64,000 nucleotides of DNA from Draconibacterium mangrovi_A (GCF_037646455.1 NZ_JBBIXN010000001.1:1054001-1118000); one strand, 5' to 3'; shown: positions 36,008-45,059, numbered from the stretch's first letter. Notes: generated by a model from the sequence alone, not told the origin. Numbers and translations are program-made.

Positions 36008-36649
36008 ATGGCAAATCCAACGATTGAAGAATTACAAAACACGGAAAATTTTGAATTGATCGCTGAACTGGAGCATTCCACCATAAAAACATTTGTGCTG
36101 GAGCAGTTGGCACAAGGCGGAAAGTTGATCACCGGATTTATGATTTACCAGATCCTGATGCTTTTGGTCGGAATGTTTTTTATCACGCGTTCCATAGTTT
36201 TGGCGTACCACGACAATTGGACTCCCCTTGTTTTTAGTATAGTTGCTTTACTTTTTAGTTTTACTTTGCTGATTCCTATTCATGAATTACTTCATGGTCT
36301 GGCGCTGAAACTTAGCGGGGCTAAAAAAGTGCATTACGGAGCTTATTTGCGCAAATTTATTTTCTATGCCGAAGCTGACCGGCACGTTTTGAACAAATCA
36401 CAGTTTGAATTGATCGCCCTGGCGCCATTTGTCGTCATTAAAATGATAACTATCGTGGGGCTTTTTATATTTCTTCACTCCCCGGAGTTCTACCTGATGA
36501 TTACGATTATGTCTACACACAGCTTTTTTTGTGCAGGTGATATCGGGCTACTCTCCATTTTTTACCGACACGAACAGGTGTACACATACGATGTACGTTC
36601 TGAAAAGAAAAGTTATTACTTCAAAAGAAAGGGATCGGGATCACATTAA
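36008..36649 (+). CDS. DUF3267 membrane protein with HExxH motif
   Basis: 213-residue integral membrane protein with four predicted helices (about 42-65, 72-92, 137-155, 158-178). The 'IPIHELLHGLALKLSGAKK' block (His92, Glu93, His96) is the DUF3267 signature and looks like a zinc metalloprotease active site. A later 'STHSFFCAGDIGLL' could supply a third ligand. Protease activity has not been shown for the family as far as I know. It starts 2 bp after the flippase stop, so the two are coupled. A link to envelope-glycan processing is inferred from that position only. Confidence 0.8.
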   Translation: MANPTIEELQNTENFELIAELEHSTIKTFVLEQLAQGGKLITGFMIYQILMLLVGMFFITRSIVLAYHDNWTPLVFSIVALLFSFTLLIPIHELLHGLALKLSGAKKVHYGAYLRKFIFYAEADRHVLNKSQFELIALAPFVVIKMITIVGLFIFLHSPEFYLMITIMSTHSFFCAGDIGLLSIFYRHEQVYTYDVRSEKKSYYFKRKGSGSH

Positions 36650-36679
36650 ATTCCGGTGTTGATAAGCTGAAAAAAAAGG

Positions 36680-36709
36680 CAAAAAAAAGGCAGCTTCTAC
36701 AAGCTGCCT
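36680..36709 (-). terminator. Terminator of frr
   Basis: Perfect 9-bp stem AGGCAGCTT/AAGCTGCCT (36688-36696, 36701-36709) with a 4-nt loop, followed on the minus strand by eight T. It lies 53 bp after the frr stop codon. Confidence 0.9.
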
Positions 36710-36762
36710 CAAAGCCATGAAAACAATTAAACAATGTTCAGAAAACAGAAAACTAGAAACAA

Positions 36763-37326
36763 TTATATCGTTAAAATATCTTTTTCTTTAGCATCTACTA
36801 AAGTATCTACCTTTTTACCAAAGTCGTCGGTCAGTTTTTGTACCTGGTCTTCAGCATCTTTCTCCATATCTTCAGACAATCCGTCTTTTTGAAGCTTCTT
36901 GAGTTCGTCATTTGCTTCTTTTCGTGCCCCCCTGATACTGATTTTTGCCTGTTCACCTTCGTTGTGTACCTGCTTTACCAGCGACTTTCTTCGTTCTTCT
37001 GTAAGTACCGGAACATTTATTCGGATAATTTCTCCGTTGTTGTCCGGATTCAGTCCCAAATTTGCGTTTATAATCGCTTTTTCAATTTCCGGGATCAATG
37101 ATTTCTCCCAGGGCTGAACTGCAATTGTACGCGCATCGGGTGTACTTACGTTCGACACCTGATTCAAAGGTGTCTGGCTTCCATAATATTCTACAAGAAC
37201 GCCGTCTAACATGGCTGGTGATGCTTTTCCTGCTCGAATGTGAGCTAGTTCTTTGTCGAGGTGCTCAACGGCTGCCCCCATCTTCTCCTTACAAACGTCT
37301 AAAACTAAATCTACTTCTTCTTGCAT
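36763..37326 (-). CDS. frr: Ribosome recycling factor
   Basis: Splits the post-termination ribosome together with EF-G. 187 residues, the normal size, with the three-helix-bundle pattern and the family blocks 'LAHIRAGKASPAMLDGVLVEYYGSQTPLNQVSNV', 'PWEKSLIPEIEKAI' and 'LTEERRKSLVKQVH' (quoted in parts). The gene is 107 bp downstream of pyrH, the usual order in bacteria, although the rpsB-tsf part of the conserved cluster is not in the window. A -7 element at 37364 suggests it can also be transcribed alone. Confidence 0.98.
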   Translation of the reverse strand: MQEEVDLVLDVCKEKMGAAVEHLDKELAHIRAGKASPAMLDGVLVEYYGSQTPLNQVSNVSTPDARTIAVQPWEKSLIPEIEKAIINANLGLNPDNNGEIIRINVPVLTEERRKSLVKQVHNEGEQAKISIRGARKEANDELKKLQKDGLSEDMEKDAEDQVQKLTDDFGKKVDTLVDAKEKDILTI

Positions 37327-37363
37327 TCGTTAAAACACTGAGTTTCCAACCAAGGACTGTTAG

Positions 37364-37371
37364 CAAATATA
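37364..37371 (-). promoter_or_regulatory. Promoter -7 element upstream of frr
   Basis: Minus-strand TATATTTG, an exact TAnnTTTG match, 37 bp upstream of the frr ATG; start point near 37357. No clear -33 element. Confidence 0.5.
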
Positions 37372-37433
37372 GAAAAAATATAAATACTTGAAAATTTTTT
37401 AAATAATTTATTGCAAGTTAAAATAAGAAACAA

Positions 37434-38144
37434 TTAGTTGTGCACTATTGTTCCTAACGATTCGCCCTTCATAACTCGCTTTAAATTACCTTTTTGATCC
37501 ATATTGAATACGAGGATCGGCAAATCATTCTCTTTACATAAAGTGGTCGCCGTAAGATCCATTATTTTTAGGCCTTTTGCATATATTTCGTCAAAGCTAA
37601 TCGTTTCGAACCGGGTTGCATCAGGATCCTTTTCCGGATCGGCTGAATAAATACCATCCACGCGGGTACCCTTCAACATCACGTCAGCTTCAATTTCAAT
37701 TCCTCGCAGTGCACTGGCCGTATCAGTTGTGAAATACGGATTACTGGTTCCGGCGGAAATTATAACTACTTCCCCTTTTGATAGTAACTCAACGGCCTTA
37801 TCTTTTGAATAATATTCGCCAATGGGTTCCATTCTAATGGCTGTTAACACCTTCGATTTTACTCCGGCATTATTCAGAGCCGAATTTAGCGCCAGGCTGT
37901 TTATTACTGTGGCCAGCATTCCCATCTGATCGCCTTTTACCCGATCGAAACCTTTGGCTGCTCCACTGAGGCCACGAAAAATGTTTCCGCCGCCAATTAC
38001 AATACCTACCTGAGTTCCACCTTTAACAATATCTGCAATTTCTTCAGCGTAGTCACTCAACCTTTGCTGGTCGATGCCATATTGCTGACTGCCCATCAGT
38101 GATTCGCCGCTTAGTTTTAATAAAATACGTTTGTATTTAGCCAT
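37434..38144 (-). CDS. pyrH: UMP kinase
   Basis: Phosphorylates UMP to UDP in pyrimidine nucleotide synthesis. 236 residues, amino-acid-kinase fold, with 'KRILLKLSGESLMG' at the N-terminus, 'GIVIGGGNIFRGL' (phosphate loop), 'GDQMGMLATVINSLAL', 'GTSNPYFTTDTASALR' (UMP site) and 'KGTRVDGIYSADPEKD'. All the bacterial hexameric UMP kinase blocks are present. It has its own -7 element and precedes frr. Confidence 0.98.
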   Translation of the reverse strand: MAKYKRILLKLSGESLMGSQQYGIDQQRLSDYAEEIADIVKGGTQVGIVIGGGNIFRGLSGAAKGFDRVKGDQMGMLATVINSLALNSALNNAGVKSKVLTAIRMEPIGEYYSKDKAVELLSKGEVVIISAGTSNPYFTTDTASALRGIEIEADVMLKGTRVDGIYSADPEKDPDATRFETISFDEIYAKGLKIMDLTATTLCKENDLPILVFNMDQKGNLKRVMKGESLGTIVHN

Positions 38145-38448
38145 TAGAGTTGATTTATGTGCTGCAAAGATAAAATAGTTTTGGGTTATTGTAAATGTAA
38201 AGGCCAGAGATCATCTGATCACTGGCCTTATTTACTGCGCTGTCTAATTATTACCCTTCGTATAATGGGTTAAAAATCTAAAAAAAATTGCTCATAACTA
38301 TTTCGCTGCAAAAGTGTTGGTTTATGATAAGCCGGGAAATGATGAAAGTCAGTATTATCAGGTATTCCAACATATAATATATGTTGTACATTACTTGTAA
38401 TACTCTTGTAGAATAAAATTATTTTTCAGCATAAAAATCGCCTTACAA
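38145..38448 (-). other. Intergenic region upstream of pyrH
   Basis: 304 bp without a gene. It holds the pyrH -7 element at 38165-38172 (minus-strand TATCTTTG, an exact consensus match, 21 bp before the ATG). A 12-bp imperfect inverted repeat at 38202-38227 (GGCCAGAGATCA / TGATCACTGGCC, 2-nt loop) lies where the acyl-CoA synthetase unit should terminate, though only a loose T-rich tract follows it. A perfect 9+9 bp palindrome is at 38368-38386 (listed separately). Confidence 0.55.
38368..38386. repeat. Perfect 19-bp palindrome CAACATATA-A-TATATGTTG
   Basis: Two 9-bp arms around a single A, with no T tract on either side, so not a typical terminator. It is 63 bp beyond the stop of the acyl-CoA synthetase gene and about 220 bp upstream of pyrH. 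Its shape suits a dimeric DNA-binding protein, but no regulator can be matched. Confidence 0.5.
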
Positions 38449-40101
38449 TTATACGATTTCAATACCTTTTTGCTTGCAAAGCTCAAGTGAAAGTTCGCTC
38501 AATTTATATTTTTGGATTTTACCGCTGGCTGTCATCGGAAAGTCATTAACAAAAAAAACATACTTTGGGACTTTAAACCGGGCAATATTCCCCCGGCAAA
38601 AATCGATCACTTCTTCTTCGGTAAGTTTTTGTCCATCTTTTAACTTGATGAAAGCACCAACGGCTTCTCCGTATTTTTTACTTGGAACGCCTGCCACCTC
38701 AACAGCTTCTATCTGCGGCATTCCATACAGGTAGTTTTCAATTTCGCGCGGATAGATATTTTCCCCACCACGAATGATCATGTCTTTTATACGGCCCGTA
38801 ATTTTATAGAACCCGTCTTCAGTTTTTATGGCCAGGTCGCCCGAATGCAGCCAACCTTCTTTGTCGATGGCTTTTTCTGTAGCTTCCGGATTATTGTAAT
38901 AACCTTTCATAACATTGTAGCCCCTGCAACAAATCTCCCCCTGGACTCCGGGCTCGCACTCTGCACCACTTTCGGGATCAACAATTTTAACGTCAACATT
39001 CGGAAATTCGAAGCCAACTGTGGTTGCACGAACCTCGGGTGAATTGTGCGTCCGCGTAGCTGTCATTCCGGGTGAGGATTCCGTAAGACCGTAAACAATA
39101 ATAATGTCTTTCATGTGCATTTTGTCCATCACCTGGTTCATGGTTTCAATCGGGCACAATGCTCCTGCCATAATTCCTGTCCGAAGGCTCGACAGATCAA
39201 ACATATCGAACATCGGGTGGTTCAGCTCAGAAATAAACATTGTTGGAACTCCATACAATGCGGTACATTTTTCTTTTTGAACCGAAGCCAAAACCATCAA
39301 AGGATCGAATTCTTCGTTGATCACCATGGTAGAACCGTGCGTAATAATGGCACAGACTGCAAGCACACAACCAAAGCAATGAAAAAGAGGTACACAAACC
39401 AGCAGGCGCTCGTCGCGGGTGTATTTCATGCATTCGCCGGCAGCAAAACCATTGTTTATAATGTTATGATGCGACAGCATAACACCTTTCGGGAATCCGG
39501 TAGTACCCGAAGTATATTGCATATTTACCACATCGTGGCAATTCACCGTTTCTTTTACACTTTCCAACTCCAGATCATCGATGTGCGATCCCAGCAAAAT
39601 GAGCTCGGCCGTACTGTACATCCCCCGATGCTTTTGCTGACCAATGAAACCCACGTTTTTCAGTTCTGGGAAACGTTCGCTCTTTAACTCGCCACGTGCC
39701 TGGGTCTTTAACTCGGGAACCAGCTCAAAAATCATTTGAACGTAATCGCTGTCACGGTATCCTTCCACTAAAAACAGAGAATGAATATCGGCGTTCTTAA
39801 GCAGGTAATCTAGCTCGTGAAGTTTATAATTGGTATTGATGGTAACCAGAACCGCTCCGATTTTTGCAGTTGCAAACATCAGGGTAGTCCAGTCAGGAAC
39901 GTTTTTAGCCCAAATTCCAACCTTGTCGCCGGGTTTGATGCCTATGAACAAGAATCCTTTTGCCAGTTGATCTACCCGTTCGTTGAACTGCTTGTATGAA
40001 AAACGCAGGTCGCGGTCGGGATAAACGATAAAATCCTGATCGGGAGTTTCGTAGGCCCATTTTTCCAACATCTGGCCCAGGGTATAATCGAGTAACTGCA
40101 T
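38449..40101 (-). CDS. AMP-forming acyl-CoA synthetase
   Basis: Activates a carboxylic acid, probably a medium- or long-chain fatty acid, to its CoA thioester with ATP. 550 residues. The P-loop 'MQYTSGTTGFPKGVML' is at about 195-209, followed by 'YGLTESSPGMTATRT', 'GWLHSGDLAIKTEDGFYKITGRIKDMIIRGGENIYPREIE' (quoted in parts), and the C-terminal catalytic lysine Lys528 in 'PMTASGKIQKYKL'. The gene starts 19 bp after the XRE-cupin regulator gene on the same strand. In this phylum the pair is a recurring two-gene unit, so the regulator probably controls the synthetase in response to its substrate or product. Confidence 0.95.
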   Translation of the reverse strand: MQLLDYTLGQMLEKWAYETPDQDFIVYPDRDLRFSYKQFNERVDQLAKGFLFIGIKPGDKVGIWAKNVPDWTTLMFATAKIGAVLVTINTNYKLHELDYLLKNADIHSLFLVEGYRDSDYVQMIFELVPELKTQARGELKSERFPELKNVGFIGQQKHRGMYSTAELILLGSHIDDLELESVKETVNCHDVVNMQYTSGTTGFPKGVMLSHHNIINNGFAAGECMKYTRDERLLVCVPLFHCFGCVLAVCAIITHGSTMVINEEFDPLMVLASVQKEKCTALYGVPTMFISELNHPMFDMFDLSSLRTGIMAGALCPIETMNQVMDKMHMKDIIIVYGLTESSPGMTATRTHNSPEVRATTVGFEFPNVDVKIVDPESGAECEPGVQGEICCRGYNVMKGYYNNPEATEKAIDKEGWLHSGDLAIKTEDGFYKITGRIKDMIIRGGENIYPREIENYLYGMPQIEAVEVAGVPSKKYGEAVGAFIKLKDGQKLTEEEVIDFCRGNIARFKVPKYVFFVNDFPMTASGKIQKYKLSELSLELCKQKGIEIV

Positions 40102-40120
40102 ATCAGTCTTGTTTAGTTAG

Positions 40121-40696
40121 TTATACCGGCGTGTAAACAACCGCAAGCAGTTTTGCATTCTGATCGGCAACGGCATGTACATTGTGTGCAACAATGGAAT
40201 CGAGGTAAATGCTGTCGCCCTGCTCAAGCTGATAAATTTCTTTCCCGTAGTTGATCTCTACTTTTCCTTCCAGAACAAAGATAAATTCTTCCCCTTCGTG
40301 CGAGGATAATTTGTAGTCGGATGCAGCCGTTGCTTCAATTTCAACAATGAACGGCTCCATGTGACGTCCGGGCTTTGTTTGTGCCAGCGAGAAAAAGTTA
40401 AGGTGCTCACGCGTAGTTTCATCTTTTGTTGAGAAACTGAAAGCCGCCTGTTCTTCACCTTTTCTTACAATGGCCGGTCCGATTTTTTCCTGATCGTCGA
40501 GGAAGGTGCCAATACGCACACCAAATGCGCGCGAAATTTTTATGAGGTGTCCTAATGAAGGAACAGATCCTTTTTCTTCGATCATTTCAAGCTGAACCGG
40601 ATCGAGATTAGCTTTTAATGCCAGGTCTTCACGACTCATCTGGCGGAACTCCCTGAAGTCCTTAATCTTTGTTCCAATTTTTTTCCTGTTCTTCAT
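40121..40696 (-). CDS. XRE-family transcriptional regulator with C-terminal cupin domain
   Basis: DNA-binding regulator of 191 residues from the ATG at 40696; a longer frame from 40735 adds 13 residues of no clear character. The N-terminal helix-turn-helix (about 6-62) reads 'IKDFREFRQMSREDLALKANLDPVQLEMIEEKGSVPSLGHLIKISRAFGV' (in parts). The C-terminal cupin (about 115-188) has 'SSHEGEEFIFVLEGKVEINYG' and 'LEQGDSIYLDSIVAHNVHA', with His and Glu residues placed to bind a metal or small ligand. It is co-transcribed with the acyl-CoA synthetase and probably senses a metabolite of that reaction. Confidence 0.92.
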   Translation of the reverse strand: MKNRKKIGTKIKDFREFRQMSREDLALKANLDPVQLEMIEEKGSVPSLGHLIKISRAFGVRIGTFLDDQEKIGPAIVRKGEEQAAFSFSTKDETTREHLNFFSLAQTKPGRHMEPFIVEIEATAASDYKLSSHEGEEFIFVLEGKVEINYGKEIYQLEQGDSIYLDSIVAHNVHAVADQNAKLLAVVYTPV

Positions 40697-40901
40697 ACGA
40701 CTTACTTTAAGCGGTTTAAACTTGTAAGCGAGCACAGTAATTCCGTGAATTCATGCCTGTAACTGACTTAGAAGTTAATGGTTTTAATTATTGGGCTGTA
40801 AAAATAACAGTTTGTATGAATTGAAAAAAATCTTAGCCGGACAAAGCTCAATCAAATACTGAATATATTTCTGTTAAGATTCCGTCATTGATTTCAGGGC
40901 A

Positions 40902-40928
40902 CAAAAAAAGGTGTCAAGCGACACCTTT
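40902..40928 (-). terminator. Terminator of the glycogen cluster
   Basis: Perfect 9-bp stem AAAGGTGTC/GACACCTTT (40907-40915, 40920-40928) with a 4-nt loop, followed on the minus strand by TTTTTTTG. It closes the glucan phosphorylase unit 22 bp after its stop. Confidence 0.92.
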
Positions 40929-40950
40929 TATTATCGAATAAATAATTGCA

Positions 40951-43527
40951 TTAAATCCATTTAATGTACTTGAAATCCTGGCGATGTGGCAGGTTTTCAT
41001 GTTTTGGGAACAACCTGAAGCTGTAATTGAAGGATCCCGGGTGAGCCGGTTTAACAAGGTACGAATAGGTGCAAAGTTTATCCTGGCATCCTTGTGGTTC
41101 AAACTCCCATGCATCGAAGATTTTTGTCCCTTCCTCTTCGCTGGTTTCTGTGATCACCAGCTCAACACCAACTTCCTTAGGCGAAAGCCCGTTCAGGTCG
41201 ACAGTTACCTTTACCGGATATTCATTTCCCATAATAAAACGGGTGGTGAATCCTTCTACCATTTCAATTTTCTTCACATTAACACCTTTCCACTTCGAAA
41301 TGATGTATTCTTTCCAGGCTACCAGGTCTTTAGCCAATTTATAATCATCGGCGAGAATTCGCGAAGCCCGCTCAAACTGTGGATTGTAGTAGCGATCCTG
41401 ATAATCTCTGATCATCCTTCCGGTAGTAAAATTAGGAGCTACCTGGGCGATAGTATTTTTAACATAGCCGATCCAACGTTCAGGAATGTCGGCCATGTTG
41501 CGTTCGTAGTACGATGGCACAACCTCATCTTCGAGTATATTATAGATGGTTTCGGCATCCAGTTCATCCTGGAAATCCTGTACATCATAGGCACGTTCTG
41601 CCGGCAATGCCCATCCTGCATTTTCGCGATAACCTTCAACCCACCAGCCATCGAGCACAGAAAAGTGCAGTGTTCCGTTCATCACCCCTTTTTCTCCACT
41701 TGTTCCTGAAGCCTCCAAAGGGCGAGTAGGTGTATTCATCCACACGTCAACTCCCTGGAGCAGCATTTTTGCCAGGTTGATATCGTAATTTTGCACAAAC
41801 AAAATCTTTCCTCTGAATTCCGGTCGCTTTGAAACGTCCACAATGTGCTTGATCAGATCCTGACCGGCCTTATCGGCGGGATGCGCTTTACCTGCAAAAA
41901 TAAATTGAACCGGACGTTCGGGATTATTGACAATTTTTGCCAAACGATCGAGGTTACGGAATAACAAATGCGCCCGTTTATAGGTTGCAAAACGACGAGC
42001 AAAACCAATGGTCAGCGAGTTGGGATTCAACTTACCCAAAATCTCGGTAATGATCTTTGGATTCTCATTCCTTTTAATCCAGTTGTTGGTAAACCGTTGT
42101 TTGATGTAGTTGATCATCTTCAAACGCAAGGTTTTCCGGAGTTCCCAGATCTCGTGATCGGGTACGTTGTAAATGTTCTTCCAAACATCAAAATCCAACT
42201 GATTGGCCGGAAAATGTTCACCGAAATATCGCTTATGAAGAGATCTCCATTCAGGTGCAGTCCACGACGGATAATGCACACCATTGGTTACATAACCGAT
42301 TTCGAGCTCTTCGGGCAAAAAGCCATGGTACATATCTTTGAGTACTTCCTTGCTCACATCACCGTGCAACATACTCACACCATTAATCCCCTGCGACAAG
42401 TTGCTGGCCAAATAACTCATGTTGAAATGATCGTCGGTTTTGTGGGCTTTACCCAGCATGTCGAACTCATCCCATTTCAACCCCAGTTTATCCGGAAAAC
42501 TGTTCATGTAGTGCTTAAACATGTCGTTATGGAACGAATCGTGCCCTGCCGGAACAGGCGTGTGCGTAGTGAAAACAGTTGAAGCGCGCACTACTTCCTG
42601 TGCTTCGGCGAACGACAGTCCTTTTTCGTTGATCAGATTAATAATGCGTTCGATTCCAATGAAAGCAGCATGCCCTTCATTACAGTGATAGATGTTGGAA
42701 TCGTATCCCAGTTGTTTCAATGCTTTTATACCACCAAGACCAAGCAGCAACTCTTGTTTCAAGCGGTTTTCATTATCGCCTCCATACAAATGATGCGTAA
42801 CAAAACGATCTTCGTCGCTGTTTCCGGTATGATCAGTATCAAGTAAAAAGAGTTTCACGGAACCTATATTTACCTGCCAAACCCGTGCAACAACATTTCT
42901 TCCGGGATATTGTACTTCAACATTTACCCAATTCCCATCCTTATCAACAGCAGGTTGAACAGGGATCTTGGTGAATTGCTGGGCTTCATAATTCGCCATC
43001 TGTTCGCCGTGCAAATTCAGCGTCTGCTTAAAATACCCGAATCGATACAGTAAGCCAACGGCCACAAGATTTACCCGTGAATCACTGGCTTCTTTCAGGT
43101 AATCACCTGCCAGAATTCCAAGTCCTCCCGAGAAAATTTTCAAACTGTCGTGCAAGCCGTATTCCATACTGAAATATGCGACCTGAGGACCTTCAAGCGA
43201 TTTACGTTCTTCGAGGTAAGCATTCAGCGAATTGTAAACCCGGTGCATTTTCTCAATAAATCCCTCGTCTCTTGTGAGTTCGAGTAATCGATTGTAGCTT
43301 ACTTTATCGAGTAAAAGAATAGGATTGTGTTCGCATTCTTCCCAAATCTCTTCGTCAATATACTGAAACAACTCGCGTGCCTCGTTGCTCCAAACCCACC
43401 AAAGGTTTTTAGAGAGCTCGCGCAAGGGCTGCAAACTATCCGGAAGATTGGATTCTACACTAATTTTACGCCACTCAGCCACCTCAATTTCCGGTGCTGG
43501 TATATATCTTAATTTTTCTGTACTCAT
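40951..43527 (-). CDS. glgP: Alpha-glucan phosphorylase (GT35, DUF3417 type)
   Basis: Releases glucose-1-phosphate from the non-reducing ends of glycogen, using pyridoxal phosphate. 858 residues. It has the N-terminal DUF3417 domain (about 15-110, 'LRELSKNLWWVWSNEARELF') of the archaeal/thermophile-like branch, not the classical E. coli GlgP form. 'AYFSMEYGLHDSLKIFSGGLG' and 'YHCNEGHAAF' follow. The PLP lysine is Lys613 in 'ASGTSGEKGVMNG'. It is the last gene of the glycogen cluster. The 183-bp gap before it has its own -7 element, so it may be expressed separately from the synthesis genes. Confidence 0.95.
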   Translation of the reverse strand: MSTEKLRYIPAPEIEVAEWRKISVESNLPDSLQPLRELSKNLWWVWSNEARELFQYIDEEIWEECEHNPILLLDKVSYNRLLELTRDEGFIEKMHRVYNSLNAYLEERKSLEGPQVAYFSMEYGLHDSLKIFSGGLGILAGDYLKEASDSRVNLVAVGLLYRFGYFKQTLNLHGEQMANYEAQQFTKIPVQPAVDKDGNWVNVEVQYPGRNVVARVWQVNIGSVKLFLLDTDHTGNSDEDRFVTHHLYGGDNENRLKQELLLGLGGIKALKQLGYDSNIYHCNEGHAAFIGIERIINLINEKGLSFAEAQEVVRASTVFTTHTPVPAGHDSFHNDMFKHYMNSFPDKLGLKWDEFDMLGKAHKTDDHFNMSYLASNLSQGINGVSMLHGDVSKEVLKDMYHGFLPEELEIGYVTNGVHYPSWTAPEWRSLHKRYFGEHFPANQLDFDVWKNIYNVPDHEIWELRKTLRLKMINYIKQRFTNNWIKRNENPKIITEILGKLNPNSLTIGFARRFATYKRAHLLFRNLDRLAKIVNNPERPVQFIFAGKAHPADKAGQDLIKHIVDVSKRPEFRGKILFVQNYDINLAKMLLQGVDVWMNTPTRPLEASGTSGEKGVMNGTLHFSVLDGWWVEGYRENAGWALPAERAYDVQDFQDELDAETIYNILEDEVVPSYYERNMADIPERWIGYVKNTIAQVAPNFTTGRMIRDYQDRYYNPQFERASRILADDYKLAKDLVAWKEYIISKWKGVNVKKIEMVEGFTTRFIMGNEYPVKVTVDLNGLSPKEVGVELVITETSEEEGTKIFDAWEFEPQGCQDKLCTYSYLVKPAHPGSFNYSFRLFPKHENLPHRQDFKYIKWI

Positions 43528-43631
43528 TGTTTTTGATTATTAATATTAACTAACAGCAAAGAACCTTGAACAAAGGTTAACACCTTTATATGTTATTGGT
43601 TCATCTTTGTAACCGTGATTAATACGGATTG

Positions 43632-43639
43632 CAAAAATA
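43632..43639 (-). promoter_or_regulatory. Promoter -7 element upstream of glgP
   Basis: Minus-strand TATTTTTG, an exact TAnnTTTG match, with a start point near 43625 and a leader of about 98 nt. That leader carries a perfect 6+6 bp palindrome (AAAGGT-TAAC-ACCTTT, 43572-43587). No clear -33 is seen. Confidence 0.45.
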
Positions 43640-43710
43640 GTTTTTATTTGTATATTTTGTCGTTTATACAATTTCTCTTAACCTTTTCTTTAATTTTCTG
43701 AAATTCAAAA

Positions 43711-45042
43711 CTATTTACCCTTTTTAGCGCGTGGTTTCCTGGGCTTTTTGGCTGTCTGCAGTCGATTCAGATCGGCCTCCAGTTTTTTAAGTTTTTCATC
43801 TTTTTCTTCAATTATGCGCTGAAGAATGGCGATTTCACTTTCGGTTTCATTTTCAGGAACCAGTGCATTTAACCGCATTTTAAAATCGCTAAGCACATTC
43901 ATGTAATTGATGAAGGCGTCGTAAGGCGAATCGAATGGATTTTGTGATCGGTTCTGACTACCGTCGAGCGAATGTTTGGTCGACATGTAATAGAAATGAT
44001 CACTTACTTGAAGGTAATTCCAGTCTTTCAGCAATTCATCATCCCGGCATCGTTTCATGCGCGAACTGAGTTCATACAGTTTATTGAAGGCTTCTTTTTG
44101 CATTCCGTTCCCCAGCCAGGCAGTAAGGTCGCGCTCTTCATCGGCCCACGAAATTGATTCGGGAACATTGACCACAGAAATAGGCTGTAATTTTTCTACA
44201 ATCTCGGCGGGTGTGGCAAAAGCCAGCTCATCGCTTTTAACAACCTGTTTGGCAAAGGCTTCGAGGAATTCAAAAATTCCGCTTTCTGCCGGTTGACGCT
44301 CCCCAAATGACTCATAACTCAAAAATAAATTAACCACCTCCTCTGTTTTTTCGAGCTTATTGAGCCAGCCAATAAACTTCTCGGCTGTCAGTGGATATTC
44401 CGACCAGTTACCGTTGGAGAAACGAAAAGCCAGATCGTCGCTGAGTTTAAAGTTGCGCATCAATATTTTCAGCCTTGGATTTAAAGCATTTACATATAAA
44501 AAGTTCGGACTTTTCCAGCCCAGTACCTGCTTTGCACCTTCCGTGAGCATGGCTTTGTATCCCATTTTTGAAACCAATTCCCCTATCTCGTTGGAATAAA
44601 TCATTTCGGTATTTCTAAATACCTGCGGCTTTTGTCCAAACAATCCAAATATCCGTTCGTCGTGTTGTTTCACCTGATCCTTAAAAGTAGCCGCATCTTT
44701 TAACGAGGTTAAGGAGTGTGAATAGGTTTCCGATAAAAACTCAACGCAACCGGTTTTTGCCAGGTCCCGGAAAGATTCAAGAACTTCGGGAGCATACAAC
44801 TCAAATTGTTCGAGTGCAGTACCCGAAATTGCAAATGAAACTTTGAACTGCCCTTCAAGCTTATCGATGAGTTTCAGCAACAATTTATTCCCGGGAAGAT
44901 ATGCTTTATCAGCTACCCGCTGCAGAATAGCGTCATTCGAATAATCGTCGTAATAATAATGATCGTTGCCGATATCGAAAAAACGATAGCGACGGAACCT
45001 GAATGGCTGGTGCACTTGTAATGATAAACAAATTGATTTCAT
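43711..45042 (-). CDS. GH57 alpha-amylase-like protein, catalytic Asp apparently lost
   Basis: Cytoplasmic GH57 protein of 443 residues from the glycogen cluster. The first conserved region is 'LQVHQPFRFRRY' (1-20). The putative nucleophile is Glu146 in 'VFRNTEMIYSN'. The region that normally reads 'MDYETFGEH', with the catalytic Asp, is here 'LSYESFGERQ', placing Ser242 at the Asp position. The literature on GH57 distinguishes true amylases from 'alpha-amylase-like' homologues lacking one or both catalytic residues, and this fits the latter. The C-terminus is a coiled coil followed by a lysine-rich tail ('KKPRKPRAKKGK'). It starts 17 bp after the glycogen synthase gene. It could act as a glucan-binding or scaffold protein. 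Confidence 0.9.
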   Translation of the reverse strand: MKSICLSLQVHQPFRFRRYRFFDIGNDHYYYDDYSNDAILQRVADKAYLPGNKLLLKLIDKLEGQFKVSFAISGTALEQFELYAPEVLESFRDLAKTGCVEFLSETYSHSLTSLKDAATFKDQVKQHDERIFGLFGQKPQVFRNTEMIYSNEIGELVSKMGYKAMLTEGAKQVLGWKSPNFLYVNALNPRLKILMRNFKLSDDLAFRFSNGNWSEYPLTAEKFIGWLNKLEKTEEVVNLFLSYESFGERQPAESGIFEFLEAFAKQVVKSDELAFATPAEIVEKLQPISVVNVPESISWADEERDLTAWLGNGMQKEAFNKLYELSSRMKRCRDDELLKDWNYLQVSDHFYYMSTKHSLDGSQNRSQNPFDSPYDAFINYMNVLSDFKMRLNALVPENETESEIAILQRIIEEKDEKLKKLEADLNRLQTAKKPRKPRAKKGK

Positions 45043-45059
45043 TCGTTTCTATTTATAAT

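Noticed and set aside
36763..38144. Complete rpsB-tsf-pyrH-frr cluster
   Set aside because: Only pyrH and frr are present; the next upstream genes are an acyl-CoA synthetase and a regulator.
39115..39687. 190-codon open frame on the plus strand
   Set aside because: Antisense shadow of the acyl-CoA synthetase gene, His-rich and without domains.
40984..41709. 241-codon open frame on the plus strand
   Set aside because: Antisense to the well-supported glucan phosphorylase gene; no family resemblance.
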